From positions 21,419,001 to 21,483,000 of the forward strand of contig NC_058498.1 in the NCBI RefSeq assembly GCF_020382885.2: a stretch of 64,000 bases of DNA. The letters are read 5' to 3'. How positions within the stretch are numbered: position 1 is the first letter of the stretch; the number at the start of each line of letters is the position of its first letter. Positions 24,286-37,700 of the stretch are shown here, piece after piece. The notes beneath the pieces are model-generated. The model worked only from the letters and a program-made list of their open reading frames with translations. It did not search any database and had not been told where the DNA came from. The position numbers and the translations under genes were made by a program. The DNA is from Scatophagus argus. Its lineage: Eukaryota; Chordata; Actinopteri; Scatophagidae.

Positions 24286-27200
24286 TCAAATGTTGAAGCG
24301 TGGGTTCCTGTTTTGCCCTGCCCTCCTCTCTCTGAGGTACATGTTGACATAGGAGGTTATAAGATCGTCCATCTTGTAACCCTTTATAAAAGAAGACACA
24401 GAGGTTAAAAAAAAGGAAATGAAAGGGAGAAACTTTTACAGACTGGACGTTTATCACTTACAGCTAACGTGTCTAATGATAGATCTTACCAGTGATGTTT
24501 CACACAGGAATTTGCTCCCCTTGACTAAACTGCCAATAGTCATGTGAAAGTAGGTGCTTCCACTGCACCAGTTTGCGATGCGGTTGAATGGGTGATTTGC
24601 TAACACATCCTTTGAAGAAGAAAAGAAATGTTAATGTTATAAAAAAAGAAGGAAGTTATGAAGGGACTGCTGTTAATGACGATTTTGTTCTTTTCACCTT
24701 GGTTTTAGGGTGAATGATGGTGAGGCCTTGCTTGCTGATGGCTATTCGAACAATATCTGGGAAATTTGGCTCTGACGTTTGCTGAAAAGAAAGTTATGAA
24801 GGCAAATGAGAAAACTTTTCTTCACTCTGGTCATGACTATTTGCTTTCTGCAGATGTGGTGACAGAGGGTGTGAGGTACTGAGACAGAAATCATCAGATA
24901 AACAAGCCACCCACCCAACCAAATGGACTACACAGAGCAAGATAAAACAGCTGCTGTGCTGCACTCACTGCAGCCCTTACCTTCACTTCAAAGAACGCAC
25001 AGCCAAACGTCGGCCAGCGGTAAACCATCTTCAGAAAGGCCACCTTAGCTTCTTCAGCAGTCATATTAGCTTGTTTGTTATAAGAGGCAATAATACTCTG
25101 AAAGTGACAAATAGATGCATATCACAGTATCATACACACACATACATGCTTTTTAGAAATATTTGAACTGCTTTTGCTCAAGTTAATGATTTTCCAAGAC
25201 CCCCACAGCCTCCAGGCAATATTCTCCAAGATTGGGCTCACAAGTATGGCATAATGGTGATATTGTTCCTAATGGCAAGAAAGCCCATGAAGTCTACAGC
25301 AAATGTTAGACTGATCTTGCTAAAAAGTGACCGTTTATCCAAAGCCTGATTCTGTTTCTCATTTCAGGACGCTTTGTAACAAAACAGAATGTGATAACTT
25401 GCTAATCCTCTTTGACATAATGAGAGTGATACAAAGACAGCGTATTTAATGTCTCAGTTTGTCGACTTCATTGATTTTTGTCAATGTACGCTTATATTCA
25501 TAAATAAGCATACATTTATATTTATAATAATCTTATAAATACACGCTGCACTTATACATTTCAAACAAGTTGTGATAGAAGGAACAGAAGACCGGGAAAG
25601 TTGTGTACTGCTCAAAAAGCATCAGTTTGGAACATTCCATAGGTAATCAGGCTCATTGGTAACAGATGATCGGATCATCATTAGGCATGAAAGGGGCATC
25701 CTCGAAATGGGGTCGGAGCCTGTGTCGCAGACACAAGAAGGACACTGAAAAGCACTGATCATTGTTGGTTTTAGTCTTTTTATGTTGACCGCAGGAAAAG
25801 TGTAGTATAAGACCATCCTTATCCTTTAAGCTAAACAATAGCTAAAGGAACTCTCGATATGTAATCAGTGAAAAGAAAGTGCTTCATACCTTCTTCCACT
25901 CATTTTCAGACATGACCTTAAGTTGGTCTGTGGGCACCAGCTCTTTCAGAATCTTTGGAATCAGGGCAAGCTGGCTCTTGTCATTGCTGAACTTAATCCT
26001 GAAGAACAGAGCCGCAATGCTGACCATTTCCTCTTTGGTGCAAATATGATAACCTCTCAGGTACTTCGGTGCCTCCTAGAAGACAGAAGAGATATTTTAT
26101 AAAGTTGGCTATTGCAGGAATTGAATTTGCAACAGATCTGGTCCTAGTTTGACCTTCAAACTCAGTCACTACTGACCACAGTCTTCATTATGAGACAGTG
26201 TTTTAATGTGTAACATTCCTTCCTTAGGCCTTGCAGTCTGGGATGAGGGTTGATACTGCTCATGTGTCAGTCAGGATTATTTTTAATGGAAAGTTTTGGC
26301 TTACATCGCATCATATCATATGGAAGGACTAATCAGCTTGGAGAATGTGATGGTGGCTGAGCGGCATCATTCAAATGTACCTGAGGGAAATGGAAGATAA
26401 GATCGGCCTCTGTGTCTCTGCCAGGGATCACATTGAACCACAGCTTCCTCATGAAGAACACAAGGTAGGGCATGCTGACTGGCCCACCTGCAGGTTACAC
26501 ACACAGACACACACAAGGTACATATAAAGAACAATCAAATGTAAGAAGGCACTATAATTAGGTAAGTTGAAGAAAGTTTTTTACCTTCTTTGATCCTGTT
26601 GGCTTTCTTGGACCAGTCAGTTATTTGTCTCAGACTATCAAAGAAGTAGTCTGTGTCGTTCAAACCGAGAACCTGAGATCACAATCACAGACTTTTTTTA
26701 ACCGGTCTAGGTCTGTGATAGAGGGCTGAGAACTCATTAAGTGAAGCAAATTGTAAAATTTTAGATCACAACATAATGAGAAATCTCATATAAACCTTGT
26801 CATGTGTTTTGACAAAGATGCTGAAGCCGTCTGCAGAAGTCAGATTGAGCTTGTTGGCAATGTTCTGGATGAGATCCTTGATCCTGGTGCTTGTCGTGAC
26901 CTCGAATATCTGAAGAGGGAGGAGAGATGAATCACTGCAGGAACATTTGATCTGGTTTGTTTCTCTTACTTTAAACATACAGGAGCTCTGTATTCTTACC
27001 TCATCTGTGTCATTGGGGAAGTGGATTTTGTGGAATATTTGGGTACTGTTTAGTTGGATGGCATCTACCTCAACCTGGTGTGGTGGGAGATTCCTGGGAT
27101 CCATCCTGCACAAAGACAGCAAATGCTTCGTCATATGATATATATTTTTTTAACTTAATAATTGGGACACAGAGCCACAGATTCAGGGCAGATAAAGAAA

Positions 27201-28703
27201 AGGACAACCACTACTCCATCACTAAAACTGTAAAGCAAAATGCCATGCACCATGCACCAACTGTGCTGATCATGAAATATGTCTCTTGGCACAGTTGTCA
27301 TTGTGTTAGTTATAATGAATGCAAGTCAAACGTATTTACAGAGGAGGATATGCAAATGCAGACTGTGATCAAGTCACTGTGAATCTGATGCAACACATGT
27401 TTGAAGAGTTCAGCGACAGCATAGCTGCAAGGAAGTCCTGCCTTGTAAACAGCTCAACGTGCCCTCAATAGTCCGTGTACCTCAGTTAGTAGATGCATTT
27501 TTAGACAGCCTTAACCTCATGAGAGTTTTAAAAGACACGACAGCACAGCTCGTCATTTCCTTTTCTAACTACAGTCGTGTCACATTGTATCATGGTGACC
27601 AGAGTGTTGCAACTGCCGTGTGCTATTCTACAAGCAACATTAGCTGTTCTATAAATCAACAATGTCACTGTTTGCACGCATGCCGGGAAACACTGTGGTG
27701 TGTGCCAGTAACATACAACGAGGGCACACATGGCTAACCTCAGCGAGCTCTGCAACCGCTGCAGACAGTCAGAGGCGAGGGGTTCTCTGCGGCGCGACTC
27801 CAGAAATCGCTGAGCGTGCCTCAGAAGAGCCTGGCTCGGGGGAAACAAGCCGCAGCAGAGCCACAGCAGCTGCCAGCCGTGCTCCAAGCTGATCCTAGGT
27901 GACCATGCAACAGAAAAAAATATACATATGAGACACATAAAGCATATGAGGAAAAGGAGCTTGGTTTGTATTGTTAGTCAAACTCATAACTGCACACTGA
28001 AACATGGGAGAGTATTTTCATTTCAGTTCCACTTCTGAGAAAATGTCAAATTTCTCTCTCTCTCTCTCTCTCGTTTTCTCTCTGTCTCTCTCGCTCTCTT
28101 GTTTGTACTTCCTAGTGCCTAAACAACAAATACTACTCCAGGAAATAAAAGTTCAAGTTACTTAAATTCACCAGTCAGGCTTTCATTTAGCTTAAAATCG
28201 GAGTTATATATTTGCTGCAGCTATGAATTATTTTCATTACTGATTTATTTATCAAATATTTTCCTGAATAATCAATTCATCATTTGACCTATTGAATATA
28301 ATAAAGTTCTTTTTTCAGTATTTGTCTGTTCAACAGTCCAATTATATTGACTCTATGATATAAAACAAAAAAAAGCAGAAAATCTTCTTTCTGGAGAGGC
28401 TGTTACCAGAGAATATTGGCAAATTTTAAGACAAAATGCCTATAAAAGCAACAGAAACTGGCCTATAGCTTTGACAAGTGACATTTTAAACCATTCTTTT
28501 TCATGGAACAAGTCTTCTACTCTGAGATAATGAAATAAGGCAGGCATACCTGTTGTTATTGTTGGTCATCTGCTTCATGATCTGGCAATAGATCTCATCC
28601 CTGAGTGCCTCATGTTCAGTGGCGGGGCTGAAGATCTGGTTGGTGAGCTCCAGAGGACTCACCATCTGCTTGGTGGGATAATCCCCCATATATTTCAGGA
28701 TCG
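24286..28703 (-). other. myo7b: myo7b exons 37-47: second MyTH4 (3' half) and second FERM
   Basis: Exons: 28550-28703, 27739-27894, 27000-27105, 26796-26909, 26585-26672, 26381-26487, 25890-26075, 24981-25097, 24698-24781, 24490-24609, 24286-24381. They encode [72 protein letters not shown] and the final CETSLGYKMDDL. The second MyTH4-FERM unit is the cargo and harmonin/USH1C-binding tail in the mammalian protein. The phase runs on across every junction to the TGA at 24286-24288. Confidence 0.9.
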
Positions 28704-31700
28704 GTGCACAACAGTCAAGGAGGAACAACGATCATGGTTTCATAAATTTGAAAAAGAAAAGCTGGTGATTCTACAGATAGAACTATGTGGTTACTGTTTG
28801 CTTAATCTCAGACAGCTTGTTTAGTTGGTTTGTTAGTTTAGCATATTAGTTAACGTAGCTTGACTTTATTAATTAATTAACTAACTAAAACTTTGAAACA
28901 GATAAATAGCTTTAGCTTTTATCGCCAAAAAGTGTAAAACACAGGAACAAATGCTGCATTTTCAGTAACTCTGGTGTATGGAGGATATCGGTGAAGGCCA
29001 GGCAGGCTTTGTGGTTGAGCTCTGAGTTGCCAACGAGTTTCTTGTGGAGGGGCTGTCTGATTGGCTCTCTGGAGCTGACCCACAGGCTCTCCGGAGCAGC
29101 ATTCCTGGACATCACCTGACGGTTCACATCCTTAATGGGCTGCCTGTAGGATCAAGCAAAAAAAAAAAAAAAATTAAAAAGGGTGGGTTTTGTTGCCGTT
29201 AGTACTGGTTCGGCGTGCATTAATCCAGCTGATGATACCTGAAGTATTCCAAGGAGTATTCCTTTAGAGTGGCAGGAGCTAATCTCTGCATTGTTCCCGT
29301 TTCTTTCTGGTTTGCCTGTATGATGTTCTTCCTCTGGTTTGGAGACAAGTTGAGAAGGCTCTGAAAGAGAACATGCCATACGTTAAACCCACCACAGATC
29401 CTGGACATGATAGCTCATCTGAGAAGGATGTGTCAGCGACTTCTCCATACCATGACCTCATTGGTGGGTTTGCTGAGCGTTGGCACGATCGAGATGGCAT
29501 CAGTGGGGACGGCTCCTACTTGTCTCGTGCGCTCATTTTCTCCTTTTATCCAACCACGTTCCTGGGAAAACTCATTATCTTTGATTATTATAATGAGCTC
29601 TCCTTTCTTGAAGCTGAGGAATGTGGGGTCATCTGTGGAGGGACGGCAGAGAACTCAGAGACCTAAAAGATCATTCAGCTGCGACAATATAAGAAAGAAA
29701 AGTCAGTCCTCTGACCTTGTCTGTTGGCTTCCCTCAGGGCCACAGCATACTGAGATCTCTCCGTCAGTCCACTGAGGAACATTGTTACCAGCTCTGCCAT
29801 GTCCTCAGCCATGCTTCCACTCAGAGTGAAGTCTCCTTTCAGTGTCAGCAGGCTCACCACCTGGCCAGATGCTTTACCCTCCCTACACGGGCATCAAAGG
29901 ATAACCATGACACACATAACACCGCGCTGTTTTAGTAGAACTGACTCTTGCTAAACTGGCTCACTACCCTGCTTCCTCCAGCTCTGATTCTGTCTCTACC
30001 TAATCGTGTTGACTCCAGTGACTTCAGGGAAGGAGAGCTCCAGCAGTCTCCTCTCTCTCTCATCCAGGAAGGTGATTCCAGTCCAGTTTATGGCCACGAT
30101 GAATTTGCTCTTTGGCAGTGGAGGACCTAAAAAAATAAAGAACAATCAATTATGACTCATGGTTTAGGAATATACCCACTGTGTCAGTCAGAGCACATGC
30201 TTAGTGGAAACTGGTTCTTCCCAAGATAAACAGCAGCAAATCTGAAATCCAAGAATCCAAGAAAAAATGTCGCTCCTGGCCCACTTTTTCCACATGCTCG
30301 AGTCTTAACCCCAGTGGAATAATGAATCTATAAATAGTCTTGTATATTCCATTCTGACATAGATACAAATGCATAATTAAAAGTGTTGGTCTCTATATTC
30401 CCACAGAAAGTGTAGAAATATAAAAAAATCTCTATGGCATCCCTTCTAGCTGATCTGATTTTTGAATACTCCAGAAATATTTTGTCATCATTGGTCATCA
30501 ATCACAAATAGAGAGCGTTTGCGCTGTTCTGGCAAATGTTTTATTTTCAACATTTGAGGGAGAAAAATAATTTGGATGGTCAGTCTGATCTAAATGTTGT
30601 ATGTGTGTACATTTTTATGACATAGCTGCAGTATATTAGTAAATATACTCCGGATGTCATTCTGCATGACACTCAGGGCCTCTTCCATTCAGTTTGAAGT
30701 AATCAGTTCCTGTAAAGGTACAAATGCTTAGTTTGTCCATCAGTGCTGTCAGACCAAGAAACTAAAAGGTTTATTTCTAATGATAGAGTGCCTTCAGTCG
30801 TTGTATCTTTCCAAGTAATTTGTTGTTTCTAATTCTGATCTGAATAATCAGCTTACATAATCATCCACGGATGTCAAAAGCCTAATAAATAGTCATAACA
30901 CTGGCATTAAGCTTGCTCAGTGCATCTAAATTAATCCAGCTATTATCATTTGTCAAACTATTAAAGATTTTGGAGACATAAAACAGGGAGGCTTGCTGTA
31001 TTTTTTTGACACCGACCTGACACTTTGACAGCTTCAAAGAACCTAGAGAAGAATATTGGCCACTTCTCTCGGGTGTAGTTGACCATCTCTGCCTTCACTG
31101 AATCTTCCTTTTGCCTTGAACTCAAATATGCACCCTGGTTTAAGAAAAATAGACAGAAATATTAGAGCTACTCAAGGCCATTGGAGAACTTTGTCCAGTT
31201 CTCTTTGTGTTGCACATTCTGATGTGTGGTGTAACAAACCTGAGCATGAGCGGTACTGATCATTTGCATCCACTTGGCTTCTGACTTGGCCTCCAGCAGA
31301 GAGTTGCTGATGCAGTCCTGAACAGCTTTTTTCACATGTTCTGGACTACTGTCTGAGCCATGTTGGATGTATAAATGTTTTGCAGCAAGCTGAACAAAGT
31401 CGTCCTCCTGTCAAAGTGAAATGCAGGAAGAACGTTGTATTTATATCTGAGAATACGGCAAGAATTTTGCAAGACAGTTATCCAAATATAAGCCCACCCT
31501 TTCATACTGGTACTCTCCGAACTTCAGACCATGGATGATCTGTTTGTAGATGAGGTCTGTGCTGATGTTGTCCTCTTTGCAGTCATGCCAGGGGGTGAAG
31601 ATCTCCTTGCGGAAGAAGAGACGCCAAGGAGCGTGCTGTTCCTGTCCTCCTCTCCTCTTTACTTCCTGCTCACATTGGGAAATGGCGTCCATCACATGCT

Positions 31701-34700
31701 CACGGCCGCTGCCCAGAGCCCACACCTAAAGGACAGATCAACACTTGAAGTTATGATATAGATATGTATCAGCATCATGTATATGTTTCCTATAAATAAC
31801 ATGTAATAAATATAAATGACTAAAACAGGCTGCATACCTTTTCATACAGGGCCACGTAGAGGGAAAAGCCAAAGGTGTCTTTGAGTTTGACTTTGTTAGA
31901 GATGAGAAGGCAGATCTCTTTGGAGGTAGATGCTGAGTCAACGGGCAGGTTCATAGTGCGTCCATCCATCAGCGTCACAGAGACAATCATGGGCTTTTTT
32001 GTCTTGGTTGCCTATCACAGCAGAAAAAAAGATCATGTTATTGAAGCACAAATGAGAACTAATGTGTCACAGGGTTAGATCACTAAAATCCTTCTCACTT
32101 ACTACTGATGTGTTGGTATGCTGGTGGTATGAAACCTTACAGACCGCTTGGGTTTAATCTGCCTATGACTGGACTTAGTGTCTTTGAGATTTCTGCTGCA
32201 CCTTCAGTACAATTAATGTCAACAAAATTTTGTTTGTGGAACTCCCAGCATAGCAAATGAAGAAAATTCAACAATTATTTCTTTTCCAAAAAATAATACT
32301 AATCTCATTGTTCACAGTTTTCAATAGAACTATTTTCTACCAAACAGGAAAACAGTATGAAAACCACTCAGAGTGTGGTCTTTGGATTACTGAGATGCTG
32401 CTGAGACTGATCTCAGAGAAAGATGTCTCAAATGTGGACAAATGAAACCAAAACAGTTTGGGAAGATACCACTAGACACCTAGTGGGTTTTTTCCATACA
32501 CATGTATGAAATTCAAATATTTGCCGGTAAATTTTCAGTCTCCATACCTGCAGCTCCAACCAGGCTGGAGGCTCCCCACGCACTCCATTCATTCCTGTGC
32601 GTCGCAGTCTTTCTGCACAGTAGGAGGCATAGCCTCCTGGAGCGAAACGGATGAAACTTTGCAGGTACTGCCAAGAAAACAGATAAGAAAAACACAAACA
32701 TCACAGCATGCAGCAAACTGCACACACAGCACAGCACACTGAGAACGAAGCAGCCAGTACACCTGTTTTACTTACCTTTAAAAAGTGCTCACTAGGTGGG
32801 AAAATGCCGAGACAGAGGGACAACAGGATCCAGCCGCGAAAGAAGCTGTTGCGATTGTTGTTATCCTGAAGCTGCTTGCAGATTTGACAGTAAATCTCAT
32901 CCCTGGACAGGCAACAGACAAAAAAAGGTATTAGCAGAGAATAAAAAAGATACTTAGATGTGTGTGATTTATAAATCAAGCCTCGTTTACCGAAGGTCGC
33001 GTCTGACAATGGCATAACCCACAATGATGTGGAGCTTTTCAAGAGAGGTCAGTGGTCGGTCAAGAGTGGGCCCTTCTCCAATCATGACATCCCTGTCCTC
33101 CTCAACAGTCTGCAGGGTGGGAGGCTTAGACCCTTCAGTCGGATCATCTGACTGCGAGGAAAAAACACATGACATTTCCATCAATATCTCTCTCAGTAAA
33201 ATGACAGAGAACTTCAGGGCAGCGCCAAGTGAAAATATTTCTACCTCACCTCCTCCATTATGATTGAGGGTTTCCTGAAGCCTGAAGTGGATTTGGGGAT
33301 GCCATTTTCTTGCACAGCAGTTGTTTTTCTGTTTCTGGACAGTAGGTCAGTGAATGTGGATCCCTTCCTTGTCCGAGCACTCTCCTCTGGCACAGTGTAC
33401 ACCTTTGGGTTTTGAGTTGTCTCACTGGGCATAGCAGAAGCCTTCCTGTTTCTTGTCAGAAGATCTGTGAACATGGAGCTCTTTCTCTTTTGCGTTGGCT
33501 GCTCGGGTACTGTGGTAGGCTTTGTCTCTTTATTGTTCCTTAGCACCCTCTAAAACATTCAGATTAGATTTTAAAATCTATGATGAATTAGTGTCACTGT
33601 ATTTTCTCAGATAGTGACTGCTTGGATATATTTCCTCATATTTTAGTATGAAGCCTACTTGTTTCCTCCATGTTTAATGTTAGGGTTATCCTTTTTTTTT
33701 TTTTTTTTTTTTACTGACACTGAATACAATTTGGCTGCAACATGAACACACATACATCTGGAGTGACTGAAATGCAATGTAAACACTTAAGTAATGTGGA
33801 TCAAAGTGTTAATTTAGCATCTTTATGTTGTGGAAATTAAACATTAAAGTAACAAAAATGTACATTACGCCTACCTGGCATATACATTATAAATCAGACA
33901 CCAGGACATTATCCAACAGGTCTTTATTCGTTCATGTCAACCACACACCTGGCTATTATTAGAGACCCGACTTTTATTTGAGGAAATATGGCAACCTACA
34001 CAGTTAGGTCAAATTCAAAATTCCTAAACTCCTTGCTTTGTGAGGATATTTACCTGATCCAGGCCAACCATGTGGCTGAGACGTCTGTCATTTCTGGATA
34101 TCAGGTCCTGTGGCAGAAGACGTTCCTGTCTCGAGGTTCCCTGGACCTGCTTCTTGGGCTCAGGGAGATCTCCCATGAACCTCAGGATGATCCACCACAC
34201 TGTCAGTGAAGCCTGGTGATAACACAACAGAAACACCATGGTAAATTAACGACATAAACAAAGATATTACTCGTATTTGAACAACTGAAATGAAATAAAG
34301 TGGTTCAAGAGAAGCACCAAGACATCTCCTTCATCTTCGTGGTAAAGCAGGGGCTGTCGAAGCCTCTGGCGGATGTGCGTGGGGGTGGCTGCACCCTGGA
34401 AGTACATGGAGGCAAACTTGGAGAAGGTGTACTCATCCAGTTCATCATCATCTTCTTTGAGAAGATCTTCCTCCATGGGGAAGTCGTCAATATCTATCTC
34501 CTCGGTAATCATCCTTCTCCCCTCAAAATTCTGAAAACAAATATGCAGCGACATGTAGCAACTGACTGAAAAAGGATCACCATCTATATCAAATAGTTTG
34601 CTTGCCAAACCTCAAATCCCACAGGTGCTTGTCCCTCCTGTCCTCCAACTATAACGGGGAGGAAGTCAAAGATGCTGTCCACCATCTCCTGGTCTGTGAT

Positions 34701-37700
34701 GGATTCAGACTTAGCTTTGTCCTCCATCTCTTTCTTCTGCTTCAGCACTTCCTCCAAGTATCTCTGTTTCTCCATAATCGCCCTCTGTTCTTCTTCTCTC
34801 TGTTTAGCAGAGAGGTACATCTAAAAGAACACAACAAAAAAAACACAAAAGAAGATTATGAAAAAGGATCATCTTGAAACGCAGCTGTTTGCTGAATATC
34901 TTTTACTACCTAACTAACCAAGCAACACAGATTTAATGACAGATTTGTCATAATACAAACGGGGCTTGGTGCAATGACAATTAAATAAATCGTAAACTTT
35001 AGAATGAGTTTTCTGCTACTGGTTACAGAGTGGTAGCATTAAAACAGGCATAAAGTCTGGCCTGTGACACACAGTTCTCTACCACTGGGATTCCTGAACA
35101 AGAGGATATGCGAAAAAATTACTAAGGGGCTTAAAAAAGTTTAAAACGTGCACATTTTGCTGAGGAGGAAAATAACCAGTACATTTATGATCACAATAAC
35201 CAGTAAGCCTGCAGCTATAACAGCTAACAAAGTACATGCCTCTAACCAGTCAGTTGTAACTACACGTGTTGCCCCTGTTCGTGCCTTAAAATAAATTAGC
35301 AGACTAGCAAATGAGTCAAAAACATCTTATCTAAAAGTACAAAGCTAAAAGTATTGGACAAATGCTCGAAGTAACTGATAAATAGTTGCAATGCTAGGTA
35401 CTAGTGGTACATAGGATCCCTTCTGTAACCCCTGTGCTACTTGAGCAAGTACTACTAAGTACTATTAAGTACTATTTGAGTTCATCTGATAGGGATGTGA
35501 GTGTACTTAGAGAGAAATGGTTGAGAACCATTACTGTATCAGATAAAATTAGCCTGTAGAGATTCTTTTAATTGTCACCATGGTTCTCATTATTCTTTAA
35601 GTTGAACTTACATCTCTTTTCATCTTTTCGACAGCTTTTCTTGCCAGCACACCCCTGGTCTGTGCCTGCAGGAGGATCACAGCGTTTCTCTTGCGCTTCC
35701 ACTCCTTCCTGGCCAGATAACCCCTGGCTTGGGTCTGCAGCACAATGGCTGCCTCCCGCTTCTTCTTATACTGGAAGTGGAGCTGGCGAGAACGAACCTG
35801 CGCCTGCAGCCTCGCAAAACCGTGCTGGACCTGGAATTAGAACATAATTGAAGGGGTGTATTGTATGTCATGCTGGTATTTTTGGTAAAAACTGATTTAT
35901 CAAAAAGGGACTCACCATTTTGTACAGCTTTCGTCCTTTGTGTCCTCTCCAGTATTTCTGAATAACAACAGCGCCTGCCTTTTTCTTCAGGAACTGTTTC
36001 CTGTGGAGGGCATAATCATACAGACATGCAGTTGCAAGTCAGTTGAACAATAGTAGTAATCATCATGATCACAATCAAAATGATGATTTTACAGCTTTCT
36101 GTTCCATACCTGTGTTTGTAGCCTCTCAGGACCTTCTGGATTATAAGTGCTTTCACATTTAGCTCCTTCATTCGCTCCACTTCAAGCGTTGTGTCATGGC
36201 AATCCTGAGAGAAAACAGCAGCAAGTTCTGTTTTGTTGATGGAAATATTCACATCTAATTGATACATTACCGAAAGCCTAATTCAGAGAATTAGCCAGTT
36301 AACCAAAGTATGCATTTTAATGTGGAATTACATGGCTACATTTAACTTCATTCAATTCAACAAGAAATTGTGGACTTTTTTTGGTAGCCTAAAGGTCAGC
36401 CTCGAGCTAAATAGTGAATAGCATCCATAAGACACTTGAACTTAATAATAATAATAATAATAATTCATTATCAGTCACATCTCGTGATGCATTAGAAAGC
36501 ATTATCTGTGTTTGTGAGTGTAAACGGGAGGCACTATGAACACATTATAATACAATATGAATGTCCCCATAATGTATTAGAGATGTTGTTGTTACAGAAT
36601 GTGTTACTGAATTTTCAATTTGATTTTCTGAAAACTAAAAATTAAATCTAGTTAAAATTACTATTGCAGAAAAGTTCTTTAAACCCCACAAATTCAGATA
36701 GATGATCTTCAAAATTTAATTTCAACAGTACAAATTCTGTGGTTTTAAAATTTTAAAAATTAGGCATTCATCAGTTGGTAAATTAGTTATTCAATTGCCT
36801 ATAGCATTCAAATTATTTTGCCCATTGTATGGTCCCATACATAACCATCTCACTAACAACAGACTACATCAAAATGTAAGGCAGCACCTTGAGGAATATC
36901 TTTGTCTTGCCCGTCTTCCAGTCTTCCTTTTCCCCAAGCATAGTTTCACAAATGCTTTCACAGCATTTCTGTTTACTTTCCTGTCAGAGCAAAAATGATC
37001 ATCATAAAAACACAGCAAAAGATGATGAGAAAAGTTGTGAGGATATCATTTACAGTGAACACCTTAAACTTACTGTTTTGGGATCGCAGAGGTAAGTTTT
37101 CAGAAGGACGCGGTAGCGACCTAGAAACTCGTCGAATGTGTAGCGCACAGGGTATCCAGCTTTCCTGATCTTGATGGTCTCCATCATACCAGAGTAACGG
37201 AGCTGACGCATGCACAGCTCTCTGTCAAACAGCTTAAACACAGAGAGGAGTGAACTCCATTTAATTTTAGTACAGATGCAAAGAAGTTCATTTAGGTCGA
37301 ATGAATGCAGCCTCTTTCCTCACCATGGGCTTCTTGAAGTCATTGGGTTTAATGCAGCGTACGAAATAGGGCTGACACGCCGTCAGTGTTTTCATCAGAG
37401 AGTCCAGAGACTGACGGAACTGTCCAGTCAGAGTTGGTACACGCTTCTTGCCATCAGACGTTTGCTGTCAGGAACAAACAAATGTCACATAACGTAAGTA
37501 ATTCTATAGAATAATGCTATTTTTATTTTCATGATGATGTCTGATGCCGAAGCTAAAAACTGCACTGACCCTGAGGCTGTTGTTCGCAGAGGAGATGACC
37601 ATTCTGGGGTTGACGCTGTTCTTCATCGTACCGGAGGACAAGTCATTATGAAACGTCTGCTTGAGGAGTGTATTCGTGGAGGTCTCAACCAGTTGGATCA

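Larger units (their letters stand above)
31017..34820 (-). other. myo7b: myo7b exons 21-31: charged helix, first MyTH4 and FERM
   Basis: Exons: 34611-34820, 34318-34530, 34054-34212, 33250-33549, 32991-33151, 32776-32902, 32548-32667, 31838-32011, 31498-31725, 31240-31407, 31017-31134. Recognisable sequence includes a Glu/Lys-rich helix ([20 protein letters not shown]), [123 protein letters not shown] and [14 protein letters not shown]. The exon at 33250-33549 carries an unusual duplicated motif, described in Part 2. Confidence 0.9.

Noticed and set aside
29407-29775. 122-codon plus-strand open frame
   Set aside because: It is opposite to myo7b exons at 29451-29632 and 29716-29882 and crosses their splice sites.
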